NCBI RefSeq assembly: GCF_000165505.1
Contig: NC_014634.1
Location: 1 to 64,000 of the forward strand
Direction of reading: 5' to 3'
Source: Ilyobacter polytropus DSM 2926
GTDB lineage: Bacteria > Fusobacteriota > Fusobacteriia > Fusobacteriales > Fusobacteriaceae
Length of the DNA: 64,000 nt
The translations under genes were made by a program, and so were the position numbers. Each line of letters starts with the position of its first letter. Position 1 is the stretch's first letter. The notes below the pieces were generated by a model. The model saw nothing but the letters and a program-made list of their open reading frames with translations, made no database searches and was not told the origin of the DNA. This document shows positions 1 through 8,164 of this stretch, piece after piece.

Positions 1-18
1 CACACTTGGGGAGAAAAT

Positions 19-1692
19 ATGAATAAAAAGCTTAAGGAGTCTTATGCTTTGTTTGATTCAGGAGGCAGTCCAGAAGATTCCACAATGCGAATAATAAAAA
101 AAGATATAGATGAAATAGAAACTAAAATAATAACTTATGGTCAATCAGATGAAAAGTGGGAGATATCGAGCTTGGATCATATAAGTCTTCCGTTTTTTAC
201 CAGAAAGAAGAATAAGAAGGTTAATCTTGTTTATCAGTTTGCTGATTTTGGTATTAAGATGCACTGTAACATAACTTCGCAGGAAAAGGACGCACAGCAG
301 CCATCAGAATTTGAGGAAAGTATATTTGAGTATGTAGTCCAGAGATCTTTTGAGGCTTATAAAGATGAGCTTACGAGCATAGAGGGTAATGAAGAATACG
401 CAGAGAGTACGAAGGAAAAATTAAAAAAAAATATCATTAATAACATTGAAATAACTTTTTCCATAGAGGACCTTTTAAAGCACTTGGGACTTCTAAAAAG
501 CCAATCGCTCTATACAAAGGTAGAAAAAGCTCTTAATAACATGAAATTTACTGAATATTATTTTGAGACAGAAAATTCTAAGAAAGCTCAGCAGAGTAAT
601 TATATATTCGAAACGGACACTTTTAAGCTAATTAATTATCAAAAACTAAAAAATGGAAGAAAAACCTTTTATAAAATAATTCCTAGTTCTACTTTGCTTC
701 AGAGAGCGCTGCAGAATAAAAATTATTTGTATTTTACAGAAAGTTCAAGAAGAGATATTTCTAAACATAGCAGGGCAGCATTGAGAATTTTTAGATATAT
801 AGGGAAAAAGAGATTCTCCAAGGTTCAAGATACATCTTCTTTGGAAGCATTGGCAATGGTTGTGCCTTATGAGGTAGAAACTAAGGTAACCAAGAAAACT
901 AAAGCTGGAGAAAAGGAATACTATACCTGTAGAAGAAAAGAGATAAAAGCTCGAATAGAGGAACATATGAACCTACTAGTGGATTTGGGTTATTTAAAAA
1001 AATATAAAACTATTTACCATGGTGAAAAAAATTATGAGTTTTGGTATGAATTTGGAGAGAAGATGGGGATAATAACGACTCATACTCTTAAATTGGAGAA
1101 TAAAAAACAAGTGAAATCAGCAGATGAAAAGAAGCCTGGTTCAAAAAACTCTTTTATTGAAGAAAGTATTAACAGGCTACAAAATGAGATAGACAAGTCC
1201 AAAAGAAATATATTTATATCTAAGGCGTGGAATAAAAGAGCAGACAATAAAATCAAAAAGATAGCAGTTGAGGATGGAGAAGAGTACGCTGTGCATATTT
1301 TGAAGACAGCATATAAAAACCTTAAACAGGATGTTAGAACTACTCTAGTCCAATATATCAATGGGATAATAAAAAACATTCCTAAAAATGAATATTATGA
1401 AAAAATGATAGAAAAAAACCTTGGAACATCAGAAGCTCTAGAACCTCTAGAGCCTCAGAGTAAAACTTATAAAAACGAGAAAAATTTTTCAGATGAACAG
1501 GGAGACCCTATGACTGAAATTTTACATGGTATGTACTTAAAAATGAAGGATGAAGAGCAGGAGGCTTTGAGAAAAAGAGCTAGAGAGCTTTATCTTATGG
1601 AAACCAACTCAAAATCGTTTAATGGAGTGCATGAAAAAATATTTAAGAACTTGGAAAAAAATTATATTATTAGAATAATCAAGGGGGAGTAG
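19..1692 (+). CDS. Plasmid replication initiator-like protein
   Basis: 557-aa protein, the first gene of the window, directly followed by parA (stop abuts the next ATG). It has a charged N-terminus and two winged-helix-like segments (about residues 150-180 and 240-300, the latter with SRRDISKHSRAALRIFRYIG). The C-terminal third is Lys/Glu rich and likely coiled. This layout and position are typical of Rep-type initiators that bind origin repeats, but I recognise the family by context more than by a signature motif. A GGGGAGA Shine-Dalgarno precedes the ATG. Only 18 bases lie upstream in the window, so the origin itself may be off the edge. It could instead be a regulator of the par genes. Confidence 0.7.
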   Translation: MNKKLKESYALFDSGGSPEDSTMRIIKKDIDEIETKIITYGQSDEKWEISSLDHISLPFFTRKKNKKVNLVYQFADFGIKMHCNITSQEKDAQQPSEFEESIFEYVVQRSFEAYKDELTSIEGNEEYAESTKEKLKKNIINNIEITFSIEDLLKHLGLLKSQSLYTKVEKALNNMKFTEYYFETENSKKAQQSNYIFETDTFKLINYQKLKNGRKTFYKIIPSSTLLQRALQNKNYLYFTESSRRDISKHSRAALRIFRYIGKKRFSKVQDTSSLEALAMVVPYEVETKVTKKTKAGEKEYYTCRRKEIKARIEEHMNLLVDLGYLKKYKTIYHGEKNYEFWYEFGEKMGIITTHTLKLENKKQVKSADEKKPGSKNSFIEESINRLQNEIDKSKRNIFISKAWNKRADNKIKKIAVEDGEEYAVHILKTAYKNLKQDVRTTLVQYINGIIKNIPKNEYYEKMIEKNLGTSEALEPLEPQSKTYKNEKNFSDEQGDPMTEILHGMYLKMKDEEQEALRKRARELYLMETNSKSFNGVHEKIFKNLEKNYIIRIIKGE

Positions 1693-2427
1693 ATGAAAGT
1701 AATATCTATTTTGAATCAAAAGGGTGGCGTAGGAAAGAGTACTACTGCTGTAAATCTTTCTGTTGCTCTTAGTAAGTTAAATAAAAAAGTTTTATTAATA
1801 GATCTAGATCCTCAGGGGGATAGTACAGATACCTCTGGAATTATAGATGAACAGGAAAATACAACTCTTGAATTTCTCCTTGATGGGACAGATAGTAGAA
1901 TAAAGACAGATCATTATGATGTAATTCCAGCAGATATATCTTTGGCCGGATTTGATCTGTCAGTAGCGAATAGAATAGCAAGAGAAAGCATACTAAAAAG
2001 TTCAGTAAACAATTTTAAGGATGAGTACGACTTTATCTTATTAGATTGTCAACCAAGTCTATCTTTATTGCCTCTGAATGCCCTAGTAGCCTCAGATTTA
2101 GTATTGGTTCCTATGATGGCTGAGAAATACAGCACAAAGGGGATAGATGCACTTTTGAACACCATAGAAGAGGTTAAACCCCTCAATGAGAATTTAGACT
2201 ATAAATTTTTGATAACCAGGTATAATAAAAGTTTTTCCCATAATGTAGCCTTAGAGAAGGAAATAAGAGAAATTATCGGAGATATAACTTTGACTACTTT
2301 GATTAGGCAGGATGTGAAGATATCTAACTCACAGCTGGAATCTACGAATATTTTTGACTATGATAGTAAGAGTAAGGCTGCTAAAGACTATAGCCAGCTG
2401 GCGGAGGAAGTGATGAGTCTTGGGTAG
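1693..2427 (+). CDS. parA: ParA-family partition ATPase
   Basis: 244-aa deviant Walker-A ATPase. The N-terminus carries KGGVGKST (residues 10-17). A Walker A' region is seen at [12 protein letters not shown] (about residues 35-46), and the switch/Walker B region at [12 protein letters not shown]. ParA proteins dimerise on ATP, bind the nucleoid and move plasmid copies through a ParB-centromere complex. It lacks a long N-terminal DNA-binding domain, so it is the short ParA/Soj type. The gene abuts the initiator upstream and overlaps the next gene by 8 bases, so rep-parA-parB is one transcription unit. Confidence 0.93.
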   Translation: MKVISILNQKGGVGKSTTAVNLSVALSKLNKKVLLIDLDPQGDSTDTSGIIDEQENTTLEFLLDGTDSRIKTDHYDVIPADISLAGFDLSVANRIARESILKSSVNNFKDEYDFILLDCQPSLSLLPLNALVASDLVLVPMMAEKYSTKGIDALLNTIEEVKPLNENLDYKFLITRYNKSFSHNVALEKEIREIIGDITLTTLIRQDVKISNSQLESTNIFDYDSKSKAAKDYSQLAEEVMSLG

Positions 2428-3109
2428 AAAAACATCGGGATTGTTGAGCATAAGAGAAAAGAGTGAAAAATTAAAAGAGAAGTCCAGTAACTTAGAAAAA
2501 GTTACTGGTAACACAGTGTTACCAGTAAAACTGGAGGAAGATTTTAAAATCACAGAAGATAAAGAAACAAATGAGTTTCTAGTTAAAAAATCCATAGAAG
2601 TTTTAAGAATACAGGCAAAGGCTTCGGTAGACTTAGGAAAGGTATTCAAAGAAGTTCACGAAAAACTAGCTGGAGACAACCATCATAATGGTGTTTATAC
2701 AGTATGGTTAGAAAAAAATGGATTTAACAAAATGACTGCTATTAGACACCGAAGAAGGTATGAACTTTATACTATGGTAAACTCAGAAAAGGGAAAAGCC
2801 TTTGTAGCTACTTTACCAGTAAGAATCATAGATTCTATCTACAGGCAGGAAGATATTAGTGGTATAGCGGCGACAATTACCGAAGGAATAACGAGAAAAG
2901 AGTTAGAGAACATGATAGCAAGCCCAGAAATATTTGAAGGGGTGGATATATTGCCTTATGATCCCAAAGAAGCAGAAAAATTGTACAGTGAAATAGGTAA
3001 TATATATAAAAAAGTTTCCCTTGATAAAATTTCTGAAGATAATAAAGATGCTTTTGAAAAGGATATGAAGAGAATAGAAAAGATTCTTTCAAAGTGGTCT
3101 TCTAGTTAG
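2420..3109 (+). CDS. ParB-like plasmid partition partner
   Basis: 229-aa protein overlapping the end of parA by 8 bases, the usual place of the centromere-binding partner. It lacks the classic ParB N-terminal nuclease-like box. Instead it has a basic N-terminus, a segment VTGNTVLPV (about residues 28-36), and a central helix-rich region with [19 protein letters not shown] (about residues 94-112) that looks like a DNA-binding helix-turn-helix. The DNA coding for VTGNTVLPV is itself a 27-bp perfect palindrome. Similar proteins sit next to ParA on plasmids of Fusobacteriota (from memory of the family). The role is inferred from position and the HTH-like segment. Confidence 0.72.
   Translation: MGRKTSGLLSIREKSEKLKEKSSNLEKVTGNTVLPVKLEEDFKITEDKETNEFLVKKSIEVLRIQAKASVDLGKVFKEVHEKLAGDNHHNGVYTVWLEKNGFNKMTAIRHRRRYELYTMVNSEKGKAFVATLPVRIIDSIYRQEDISGIAATITEGITRKELENMIASPEIFEGVDILPYDPKEAEKLYSEIGNIYKKVSLDKISEDNKDAFEKDMKRIEKILSKWSSS
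2502..2528. promoter_or_regulatory. 27-bp perfect palindrome inside the parB-like gene (parS-like site)
   Basis: Arms TTACTGGTAACAC and GTGTTACCAGTAA flank a single central A (position 2515). The 13-bp arms are fully complementary. A second, imperfect copy lies just after the gene. A partition centromere or a Rep/ParB operator is the likeliest use. Confidence 0.6.
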
Positions 3110-3123
3110 AGAAGCAAAATAGT

Positions 3124-3150
3124 TTAGTGGTAACACAGTGTTACTAGTAA
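3124..3150. promoter_or_regulatory. Second copy of the partition palindrome
   Basis: The core GGTAACACAGTGTTAC is identical to the copy at 2502-2528, but the outer arms carry two mismatches (TTAGT on the left, CTAGTAA on the right). It starts 15 bases after the parB-like stop codon and upstream of the nucleotidyltransferase gene, so it may also act as an operator for that pair. Confidence 0.55.
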
Positions 3151-3202
3151 AAAAATCATTCAAATGAAGATAGGTGATCATAACTGAAGGGGGCTAATAT
3201 CA

Positions 3203-3484
3203 ATGACACTTGAAAATTTTAGGAATTTTCTGATAAAAGAAAAAATTTTTGATAAATATGCTCTTGAAAAAATTGGAGTTTTTGGTTCTTTGGCAAGAGG
3301 CGAAGATGGTAATGATATAGATATTTTGGTTGAATATCTCAATTATAAAAAATGGATCTCCATAAAAAATGATTTAGAGAATAATTATCATCTTCATTTG
3401 GACGTTGTTTTAGAGAAGTATGCCAATCCGATTGTTTTAATGAGAGCTAAAAAGGAGATTGTTTATGTCACCAAATATAGCTAA
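3203..3484 (+). CDS. Minimal nucleotidyltransferase (MNT), antitoxin-type
   Basis: 93-aa protein with the polymerase-beta-like signature GSLARGEDGNDIDILVE (about residues 28-44): the GS motif, then two catalytic Asp residues in DID. This is the MntA class, which modifies (AMPylates) a Tyr of its HEPN partner and so neutralises it. It has a good Shine-Dalgarno (GGGGGC, nine bases before ATG). The HEPN gene starts inside its 3' end, so the two are translationally coupled. All the nucleotidyltransferase residues I would expect are present, so this half looks active. Confidence 0.85.
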   Translation: MTLENFRNFLIKEKIFDKYALEKIGVFGSLARGEDGNDIDILVEYLNYKKWISIKNDLENNYHLHLDVVLEKYANPIVLMRAKKEIVYVTKYS

Positions 3485-3881
3485 TGATCTATTATATATT
3501 TTAAGTATTTTAGAGAGTATTGGAAAACTATCTGAGTATACAAAAGGCTATTCAGATGCGGAAGAGTTTTTTGAAGTGGTAAATCAAATGCCATTCAATG
3601 CATCCCTCTCTTTATTGGTAAATATAGGAGAAGCCTCTGGAAAAATGAGTAAGGAACTTCGAGAAAAGCATGTAAATATTCCTTGGAAAACCATGAAAAA
3701 TTTTAGAAATAGAGTGGCTTACGACTACGTGAATCTGAATATATTTATTATTTCCGATGTAATCAAAGATAAACTTCCGTCGATATTAGAAAATTTAGAA
3801 GACATTGTTTCAGTAGAGCTAAATAACAAAAAATTTATTTTGGAAGAATATCAAGATGCATATAGGCAACAGGTTTTATAA
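3465..3881 (+). CDS. HEPN (HepT/DUF86-like) protein, altered active site
   Basis: About 138 aa counted from the ATG at 3465; an alternative ATG lies at 3459. It overlaps the MNT gene. HepT-type RNases carry R-x4-H-x-Y. Here the matching segment reads RNRVAYDY (R81, then Y86 where His is expected, then Y88). The Tyr codon TAC at 3720-3722 is one base from a His codon. The Tyr that the MNT partner would modify is kept. Known HEPN enzymes need the His, so RNase activity is doubtful. The C-terminus is longer than usual (ends EYQDAYRQQVL). A paralogue with an even more altered motif lies at 51775. Confidence 0.75.
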   Translation: MSPNIANDLLYILSILESIGKLSEYTKGYSDAEEFFEVVNQMPFNASLSLLVNIGEASGKMSKELREKHVNIPWKTMKNFRNRVAYDYVNLNIFIISDVIKDKLPSILENLEDIVSVELNNKKFILEEYQDAYRQQVL

Positions 3882-3943
3882 GCATGTGAGATTTTAGAAG
3901 ATCAACTCTAAAATTAGATAAAAATGAAATTATAAATAATTTA

Positions 3944-3971
3944 AGAGAGGAAATTTAGCCTCTCTTTTTTT
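3944..3971 (+). terminator. Rho-independent terminator after the MNT-HEPN pair
   Basis: AGAGAGG and CCTCTCT arms with an AAATTTAG loop, followed by seven T. The same hairpin type recurs at 14979 and 17236. Confidence 0.8.
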
Positions 3972-4122
3972 GGGTTTAGAGACCTTACAATCTTCATAGA
4001 CTTTTGCAGTGGATTCACTTTTAGGTATAGAAACGTCTATTTATTTACAGTTGGACAATTTCGTCTATGTTATTTTTCCAAATTTTCTGATGACAATTTA
4101 AATTTGTTACTAAAACAAGCTC

Positions 4123-4386
4123 CTACAATTTTTCTACGTTTATTTTTCCTGGTTTTCCCTTAAAAATGCGTATTGCTGAGATCACAACGAGATATAAGAA
4201 GACTGATCTCAAACCTGTAATTAAACTTATTTTGAATAAGCTAATAGTATCAAAATTTTCTATGTAAATTAAGTAAAGAGGAGCCATCATAGAAAAAATC
4301 AATATAAAGAACAACAAAAATATTTTCAAAGAGTTTATAAATGCCTCTTTTAGATTTTTGACCCTAAAAAAACTCTTCTTACTCAT
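4123..4386 (-). CDS. Small two-helix membrane protein, unknown function
   Basis: 87 aa from the ATG at 4386, chosen because GGAGGGATC sits just upstream; a start at 4404 lacks this. Two hydrophobic segments (FLLFFILIFSMMAPLYLIYI and ISLITGLRSVFLYLVVISAI) indicate two membrane helices, with basic ends (KKSFFRVK, KGKPGK). I do not recognise a family. It stands alone, convergent with the HEPN gene and divergent from the EAL gene. Confidence 0.55.
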   Translation of the reverse strand: MSKKSFFRVKNLKEAFINSLKIFLLFFILIFSMMAPLYLIYIENFDTISLFKISLITGLRSVFLYLVVISAIRIFKGKPGKINVEKL

Positions 4387-4404
4387 GACGATCCCTCCAA
4401 TCAA

Positions 4405-4877
4405 TTTTTATTTTGAATATTATTCGTTTAGTATCAAAAAGATCCTCTTTTGAGTGTGCTTTTGTTGATGATACTGGAGATACTGCTTTGACGTTTTTCC
4501 AGATAAGCATTTAGCTCACATTTAGAACCATTAAGGACAATTGCAAAACGAATCAAGTTTTTTCTCTATTTAGTATAAAAAAAATTCTATAATTAGCATA
4601 ACTAACCTTTTCGGAAAAGCTTTGTGTTAGGATAGAGAGAAAAAAATAGATTAACTAACTGCAACTTTCGCATAATAACCGACTTTCAAACTTTATATCG
4701 TAAAGCCTATAAGAACCAAGAGCTTCCATGAAAATACATATATCACTATTTCGCCATATATTTTTCAATAATTTTGGTGTATTATATAAATGAAGTTACT
4801 CAGTTATAAAAATACAAACTTTTGATTTTGAAAACCTCTTTACTTGCTAAGAAATAAATTCTGAAGGAGCTAACTTT
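4405..4877. other. Intergenic region, no supported gene
   Basis: AT-rich 470 bp between the divergent membrane-protein and EAL genes. A TATTAT box near 4790 and GAAGGAG before 4878 are plausible expression signals for the EAL gene. A short minus-strand reading frame (4434-4556, about 40 codons from TTG) is too weak to call. Confidence 0.4.
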
Positions 4878-6530
4878 ATGGATTTAATTACTATAATAGA
4901 GAAGATAATTTCTTGGAAAAAAACCAGTATTTTTCGAAAGATACTGTTGATAGCCTTAATGGTATCTATTCAACTTTTTATAACTTTTATGATTTATAGT
5001 TCGGGGGGAACGAAAACAGCATTTGCATACTTTGTCCTTTTAATTGTCATATTAGGAGGATGCTTTTTTGGACCTATTGGAGGAGCTTTTTTAGGAATAA
5101 CTGGTGGATTTTTCTTAGGCCCTTTTATGCCAGCTGATGCTACTCTCATGGTTATGCAAGAAACATTCGACTGGGGTTTCAGGTTTATTTTCTATGTAGT
5201 TGTAGGTTTTTTTTCAGGAAAAGGTATTAGATATCTTCTTGATATTATAGAGAACCTAAGCTCAGCCACTTTGTATCAACCTATTACGAACTTACCAAAT
5301 AAAAAATATTTTGAGAAAATGGATATGAAGTGGGATTATCATGATCGTGTTGCAGTTATAAAGTTTGAAGAGTACTATAAAATGATAGAAAGTTATGGTG
5401 AGGATTATGCAAATGATTTTATAAAAAAAATATCCTCCATCTTTGTAGAAATCTTCAATGATGACAGAAGAATAGCTGATAGACCTAATGTATTTCATCT
5501 TGACGAAGATAAGCTTGCAGTTGTGTTCTCGGAATTAGAAACTAAAGATAATTTTAAAAATGTGTTTAAAAGAATATATCGTTCTATAAAATCGAAAGAG
5601 CTTAATCACTTTCCAGGTGTGTTTATAGGAATAAGCGAATGCAATGAGAGTAATACTAAAATTATTCAGAATGCTGAAACAGCAAGAAGGTCTGCCAGGA
5701 AAGATCTAAAGCTTTATAAGATATATTCTCCTAAATTAAGTGAAAAATCTAATGAAAATTTTGACCTTTCAATGGAGATTCCACGAGCTTTAAATGAAAG
5801 ACAGTTCTTTTTATGTTATCACCCCAAAATAAACCTTAGATCTGGAGAGGTTGAAGGAATAGAGGCTCTAATAAGATGGAACCATGCTGAAAGAGGATTT
5901 ATTGCACCTGATAATTTCATTCCTCATATAGAAAAGACCTCAATGATAAATAAGGTTACTGAGTGGGTATTGAAAACTTCTTTTTCAGAAATAAAAAATA
6001 TGGAGAGTGAAAATATAGATGTGAACGTATCTGTCAATATTCCACTTAAAATACTAGAAAATCCAATAATAGTGAGATATCTTAAGTCTTATAAAAAAAA
6101 GCAACTTCCCCTTCAAAAATTAGAGTTAGAAATTCTTGAAAGAGATAATGTAGAAGATTTTGAGATCACTGCATCGGCAGTAAAAACTTTAAAAAAAATG
6201 GGTATTTCTTTTTCACTAGATGACTATGGAACAGGCTACTCCACACTGTCATATATGCAGAATCTACCATTTGATAAAATAAAAATTGACAGAATGTTTA
6301 TAAAAGACATAGAAACTAACGGCAACACCAGAGAGATTGTTCGTTCAACAATTGGTATAGTACATATTTTGGGCATGGAAGTTGTAGCTGAAGGTGTAGA
6401 GACAAAAGAAACAGTTGAGATTTTAAAAAATATGGGATGTGATTACGCTCAAGGATATTATTATACGAAACCTCTTGCATATAGAGAGTTTATAGATTGG
6501 CATAAGAAATATAAAGCTTCTGAAGTATAA
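4878..6530 (+). CDS. Membrane-bound EAL c-di-GMP phosphodiesterase with degenerate GGDEF
   Basis: 550 aa. The N-terminus (about residues 20-120) holds four to five hydrophobic, Gly-rich helices. Residues about 130-275 resemble a GGDEF domain (SATLYQPITNLPNKKYFEKM) but the GGDEF signature is replaced by HLDEDK, so no cyclase activity is expected. The EAL domain (about 295-540) keeps EALIRW, the Asn of VNIP, the E-x-x-E of ELEILE, DDYGTGYSTL, the Lys of KIKIDR, EGVET and QGYYYTKP. These are the metal and catalytic positions, so hydrolysis of c-di-GMP to pGpG is likely. The degenerate GGDEF may act as a GTP or c-di-GMP sensor. It is monocistronic, ending in a strong terminator. Confidence 0.88.
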   Translation: MDLITIIEKIISWKKTSIFRKILLIALMVSIQLFITFMIYSSGGTKTAFAYFVLLIVILGGCFFGPIGGAFLGITGGFFLGPFMPADATLMVMQETFDWGFRFIFYVVVGFFSGKGIRYLLDIIENLSSATLYQPITNLPNKKYFEKMDMKWDYHDRVAVIKFEEYYKMIESYGEDYANDFIKKISSIFVEIFNDDRRIADRPNVFHLDEDKLAVVFSELETKDNFKNVFKRIYRSIKSKELNHFPGVFIGISECNESNTKIIQNAETARRSARKDLKLYKIYSPKLSEKSNENFDLSMEIPRALNERQFFLCYHPKINLRSGEVEGIEALIRWNHAERGFIAPDNFIPHIEKTSMINKVTEWVLKTSFSEIKNMESENIDVNVSVNIPLKILENPIIVRYLKSYKKKQLPLQKLELEILERDNVEDFEITASAVKTLKKMGISFSLDDYGTGYSTLSYMQNLPFDKIKIDRMFIKDIETNGNTREIVRSTIGIVHILGMEVVAEGVETKETVEILKNMGCDYAQGYYYTKPLAYREFIDWHKKYKASEV

Positions 6531-6565
6531 TTTAAGTTCTTTTATTAAAAAAATCATTGCCTTTA

Positions 6566-6592
6566 GAAACCCTAATGTAGGGTTTCTTTTTT
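6566..6592 (+). terminator. Terminator of the EAL gene
   Basis: Perfect 9-bp arms GAAACCCTA and TAGGGTTTC with an ATG loop, then a T run. Confidence 0.88.
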
Positions 6593-6638
6593 ATGTTGTC
6601 TAATTTATTTCTATTATTTAAGTGCATAAGAACCATTT

Positions 6639-6920
6639 TCAAGAGAGTATAATTCCCTCTATGTTTACAACTTCGAATTTTAGTGAAAAGAAAAGATTGG
6701 ACATTTCAGTGCAACCAATACCTTTATTTTTTTTAACATCATCGATATCAATATCTAAAAGATTTCCCTTTTTAAAACTTTGTAATGTGCAATTTCTACA
6801 TTTCTCCGAATTAGGATTGTGGCACCCGTAACCTTTTAATAATAGTTTACTGTTTTTAATTAGGTATAAAATTTTCACCTCACTATTAAAATCTTTTGGA
6901 AAATTAATGTTTAAAACCAT
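6639..6920 (-). CDS. Small Cys-containing protein behind a c-di-GMP riboswitch, unknown function
   Basis: 93 aa with a clear AAAGGAGGT Shine-Dalgarno. It has four Cys, three clustered in GCHNPNSEKCRNCTL (about residues 32-46) and one in GIGCTEM near residue 70, which could bind a metal or Fe-S cluster. No PilZ, GGDEF or EAL motif is visible and I do not recognise the family. The nearest upstream elements on this strand are a terminator and a c-di-GMP-I aptamer (7145-7210), with no gene between, so expression should respond to c-di-GMP. That makes it a candidate output protein of the signalling network. Confidence 0.7.
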   Translation of the reverse strand: MVLNINFPKDFNSEVKILYLIKNSKLLLKGYGCHNPNSEKCRNCTLQSFKKGNLLDIDIDDVKKNKGIGCTEMSNLFFSLKFEVVNIEGIILS

Positions 6921-7091
6921 CGATACCTCCTTTTTTTATCATATTACGTGTGTTGTGTATGGAAAAAAGTTTTCTATAAACTGCTAAATTGAAATGCATG
7001 ACTTTCTTTAAACTGTTATTTGAATTTTCTTTAATTATAAGATTAGTATAGTTAGATTTTTCTAGCTTTGAGAATTAACTAAAAATGTCGA

Positions 7092-7121
7092 AATAAAAAA
7101 GCATAGCTTACCTAGCTATGC
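7092..7121 (-). terminator. Riboswitch expression-platform terminator
   Basis: On the minus strand GCATAGCTA and its near-complement TAGCTATGC type arms form a hairpin over 7101-7121, followed by a T run at 7092-7100. It lies between the aptamer at 7145-7210 and the gene at 6639-6920, the right place for transcriptional control. Confidence 0.75.
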
Positions 7122-7144
7122 AAAAAATAGAAAAACCCTTTTTT

Positions 7145-7210
7145 CTGCAACTGGCTACCATTTTAAAGGCCCTATAGCTTTGCGTCCTAACGTTTCCATT
7201 AGTTTGCCAA
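7145..7210 (-). promoter_or_regulatory. c-di-GMP-I (GEMM-I) riboswitch upstream of the Cys-containing gene
   Basis: Minus-strand sequence matches the GEMM-I core: GCAAACT, a hairpin capped by a GGAAAC loop, GGACGCAAAGCTATAGGGCC, then GGTAGCCAGTT. The base just before GCAAAC is G, as in typical c-di-GMP binders. It is nearly identical to the copy at 47009-47071. A terminator follows at 7092-7121. Confidence 0.88.
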
Positions 7211-7361
7211 ATAATTCACTTGAAAGATATCTTCTTTGTTTTATATCTTTTCCTTTTTTATAACTACATATTTTAGTAATTTAATTGCACAAAGGGTTTT
7301 TACTGATATTGCAGTCAACATTTCAAAATCGAATTATTTTGAACTTTTGTGCTTTACAAAT

Positions 7362-7469
7362 AAAAAAAGCCAGACACGGTAGATGTCCAGCTTAGAATTT
7401 TGGGGTGGCAGCCATCTTGGGGAGATGGCTGCCGGCTAATACTCTTGTTTGAATTGGAAAAGTTTCGAC
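7362..7469 (-). ncRNA. Candidate small RNA with two hairpins and terminator
   Basis: On the minus strand an extended -10 (TGCTAAAAT; TAAAAT at 7477-7482) with a TTATCA -35 at about 16 bp would start transcription near 7469. Downstream come a GC-rich perfect 10-bp hairpin (GGCAGCCATC and GATGGCTGCC, 7407-7433) and a second hairpin (7368-7392) followed by seven T. No open reading frame is supported. The predicted transcript is about 108 nt. It matches no RNA family I can name. Confidence 0.45.
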
Positions 7470-7976
7470 GTCAATTATTTTAGCATAAAATTATAATGTG
7501 ATAAACCTACCTTTTAGCTATACACTTATTGTATATAATTTTGTGAGTTAAAAAATCTCAATATAATTACAAAACCCCAGGAAATTATACCTGAGGCTTC
7601 GATAAGTGGGAATCTTTTAGGGAAAAAATCATCTTAGAGATTTGAAGACTAAATCATAATTGATTCAATATTAACTTAACATTAAATAGTATTTTTCCTT
7701 TTTTTTAATAACGAATGTAACTATATTTCTCAGGCAAAAAATTTCCATGTAAATTTTTATGTGGATATAAATTCAGCTTTAAACGGTTTTTAACAAATTA
7801 TTGGACAAGAAAAAAGGTTGTTGTTGTGAAATAGTCTCAGTTAGTTTCAGAGGTTCTATAGAGACTATAAAATCTATCTAGAGTAGCTATTGAATGTTAG
7901 ATTGAATGGTTAAATATTATGTATAGGGTATACTTTTTAATAAAAAAATGTTATACTCGTATTTATAAAACTATAT

Positions 7977-8044
7977 TAATAGCAAACCATTGGAAACGAT
8001 GGGACGCAAAGCTATAGGGCCTTTAATGTGGCAGCCAGTTACCA
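7977..8044 (+). promoter_or_regulatory. GEMM-I riboswitch upstream of the HD-GYP gene (A at the specificity position)
   Basis: Core elements in order: AGCAAACCATTGGAAACGAT, then GGGACGCAAAGCTATAGGGC, then GGCAGCCAGTTACC. These match c-di-GMP-I aptamers: GAAA-capped P2, GACGCAAAG, and the tetraloop receptor region. The base before GCAAACC is A, whereas the other two aptamers here have G. In the Vc2 numbering I recall this is position 20, linked to c-di-GMP versus cGAMP choice. A weak terminator-like hairpin follows. Confidence 0.87.
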
Positions 8045-8075
8045 AAGAAGAAAATTCTTTGTCCACTATTTAGAG

Positions 8076-8105
8076 TATGGGTTTCTTGCCATATTTTTTT
8101 TATTT
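8076..8105 (+). terminator. Possible riboswitch terminator
   Basis: TATGG and CCATA arms with a TTTCTT-containing loop, then about nine T. The stem is only 5 bp, so this is weaker than the terminators of the two other riboswitches. Confidence 0.45.
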
Positions 8106-8164
8106 TTTGTGAAGAATTATAATTTAAAAAAATATTGATAACAGGATTTGAAGTAGGTAGAGAG

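Noticed and set aside
4434-4556. 40-codon minus-strand frame from TTG (NAYLEKRQSSISSIINK)
   Set aside because: Reads like protein, but no ribosome site and no family recognised; could be a gene remnant.
6639-6831. Plus-strand frame over the Cys-containing gene (6622-6831)
   Set aside because: No ribosome site; the minus-strand gene has AAAGGAGGT and a riboswitch upstream.
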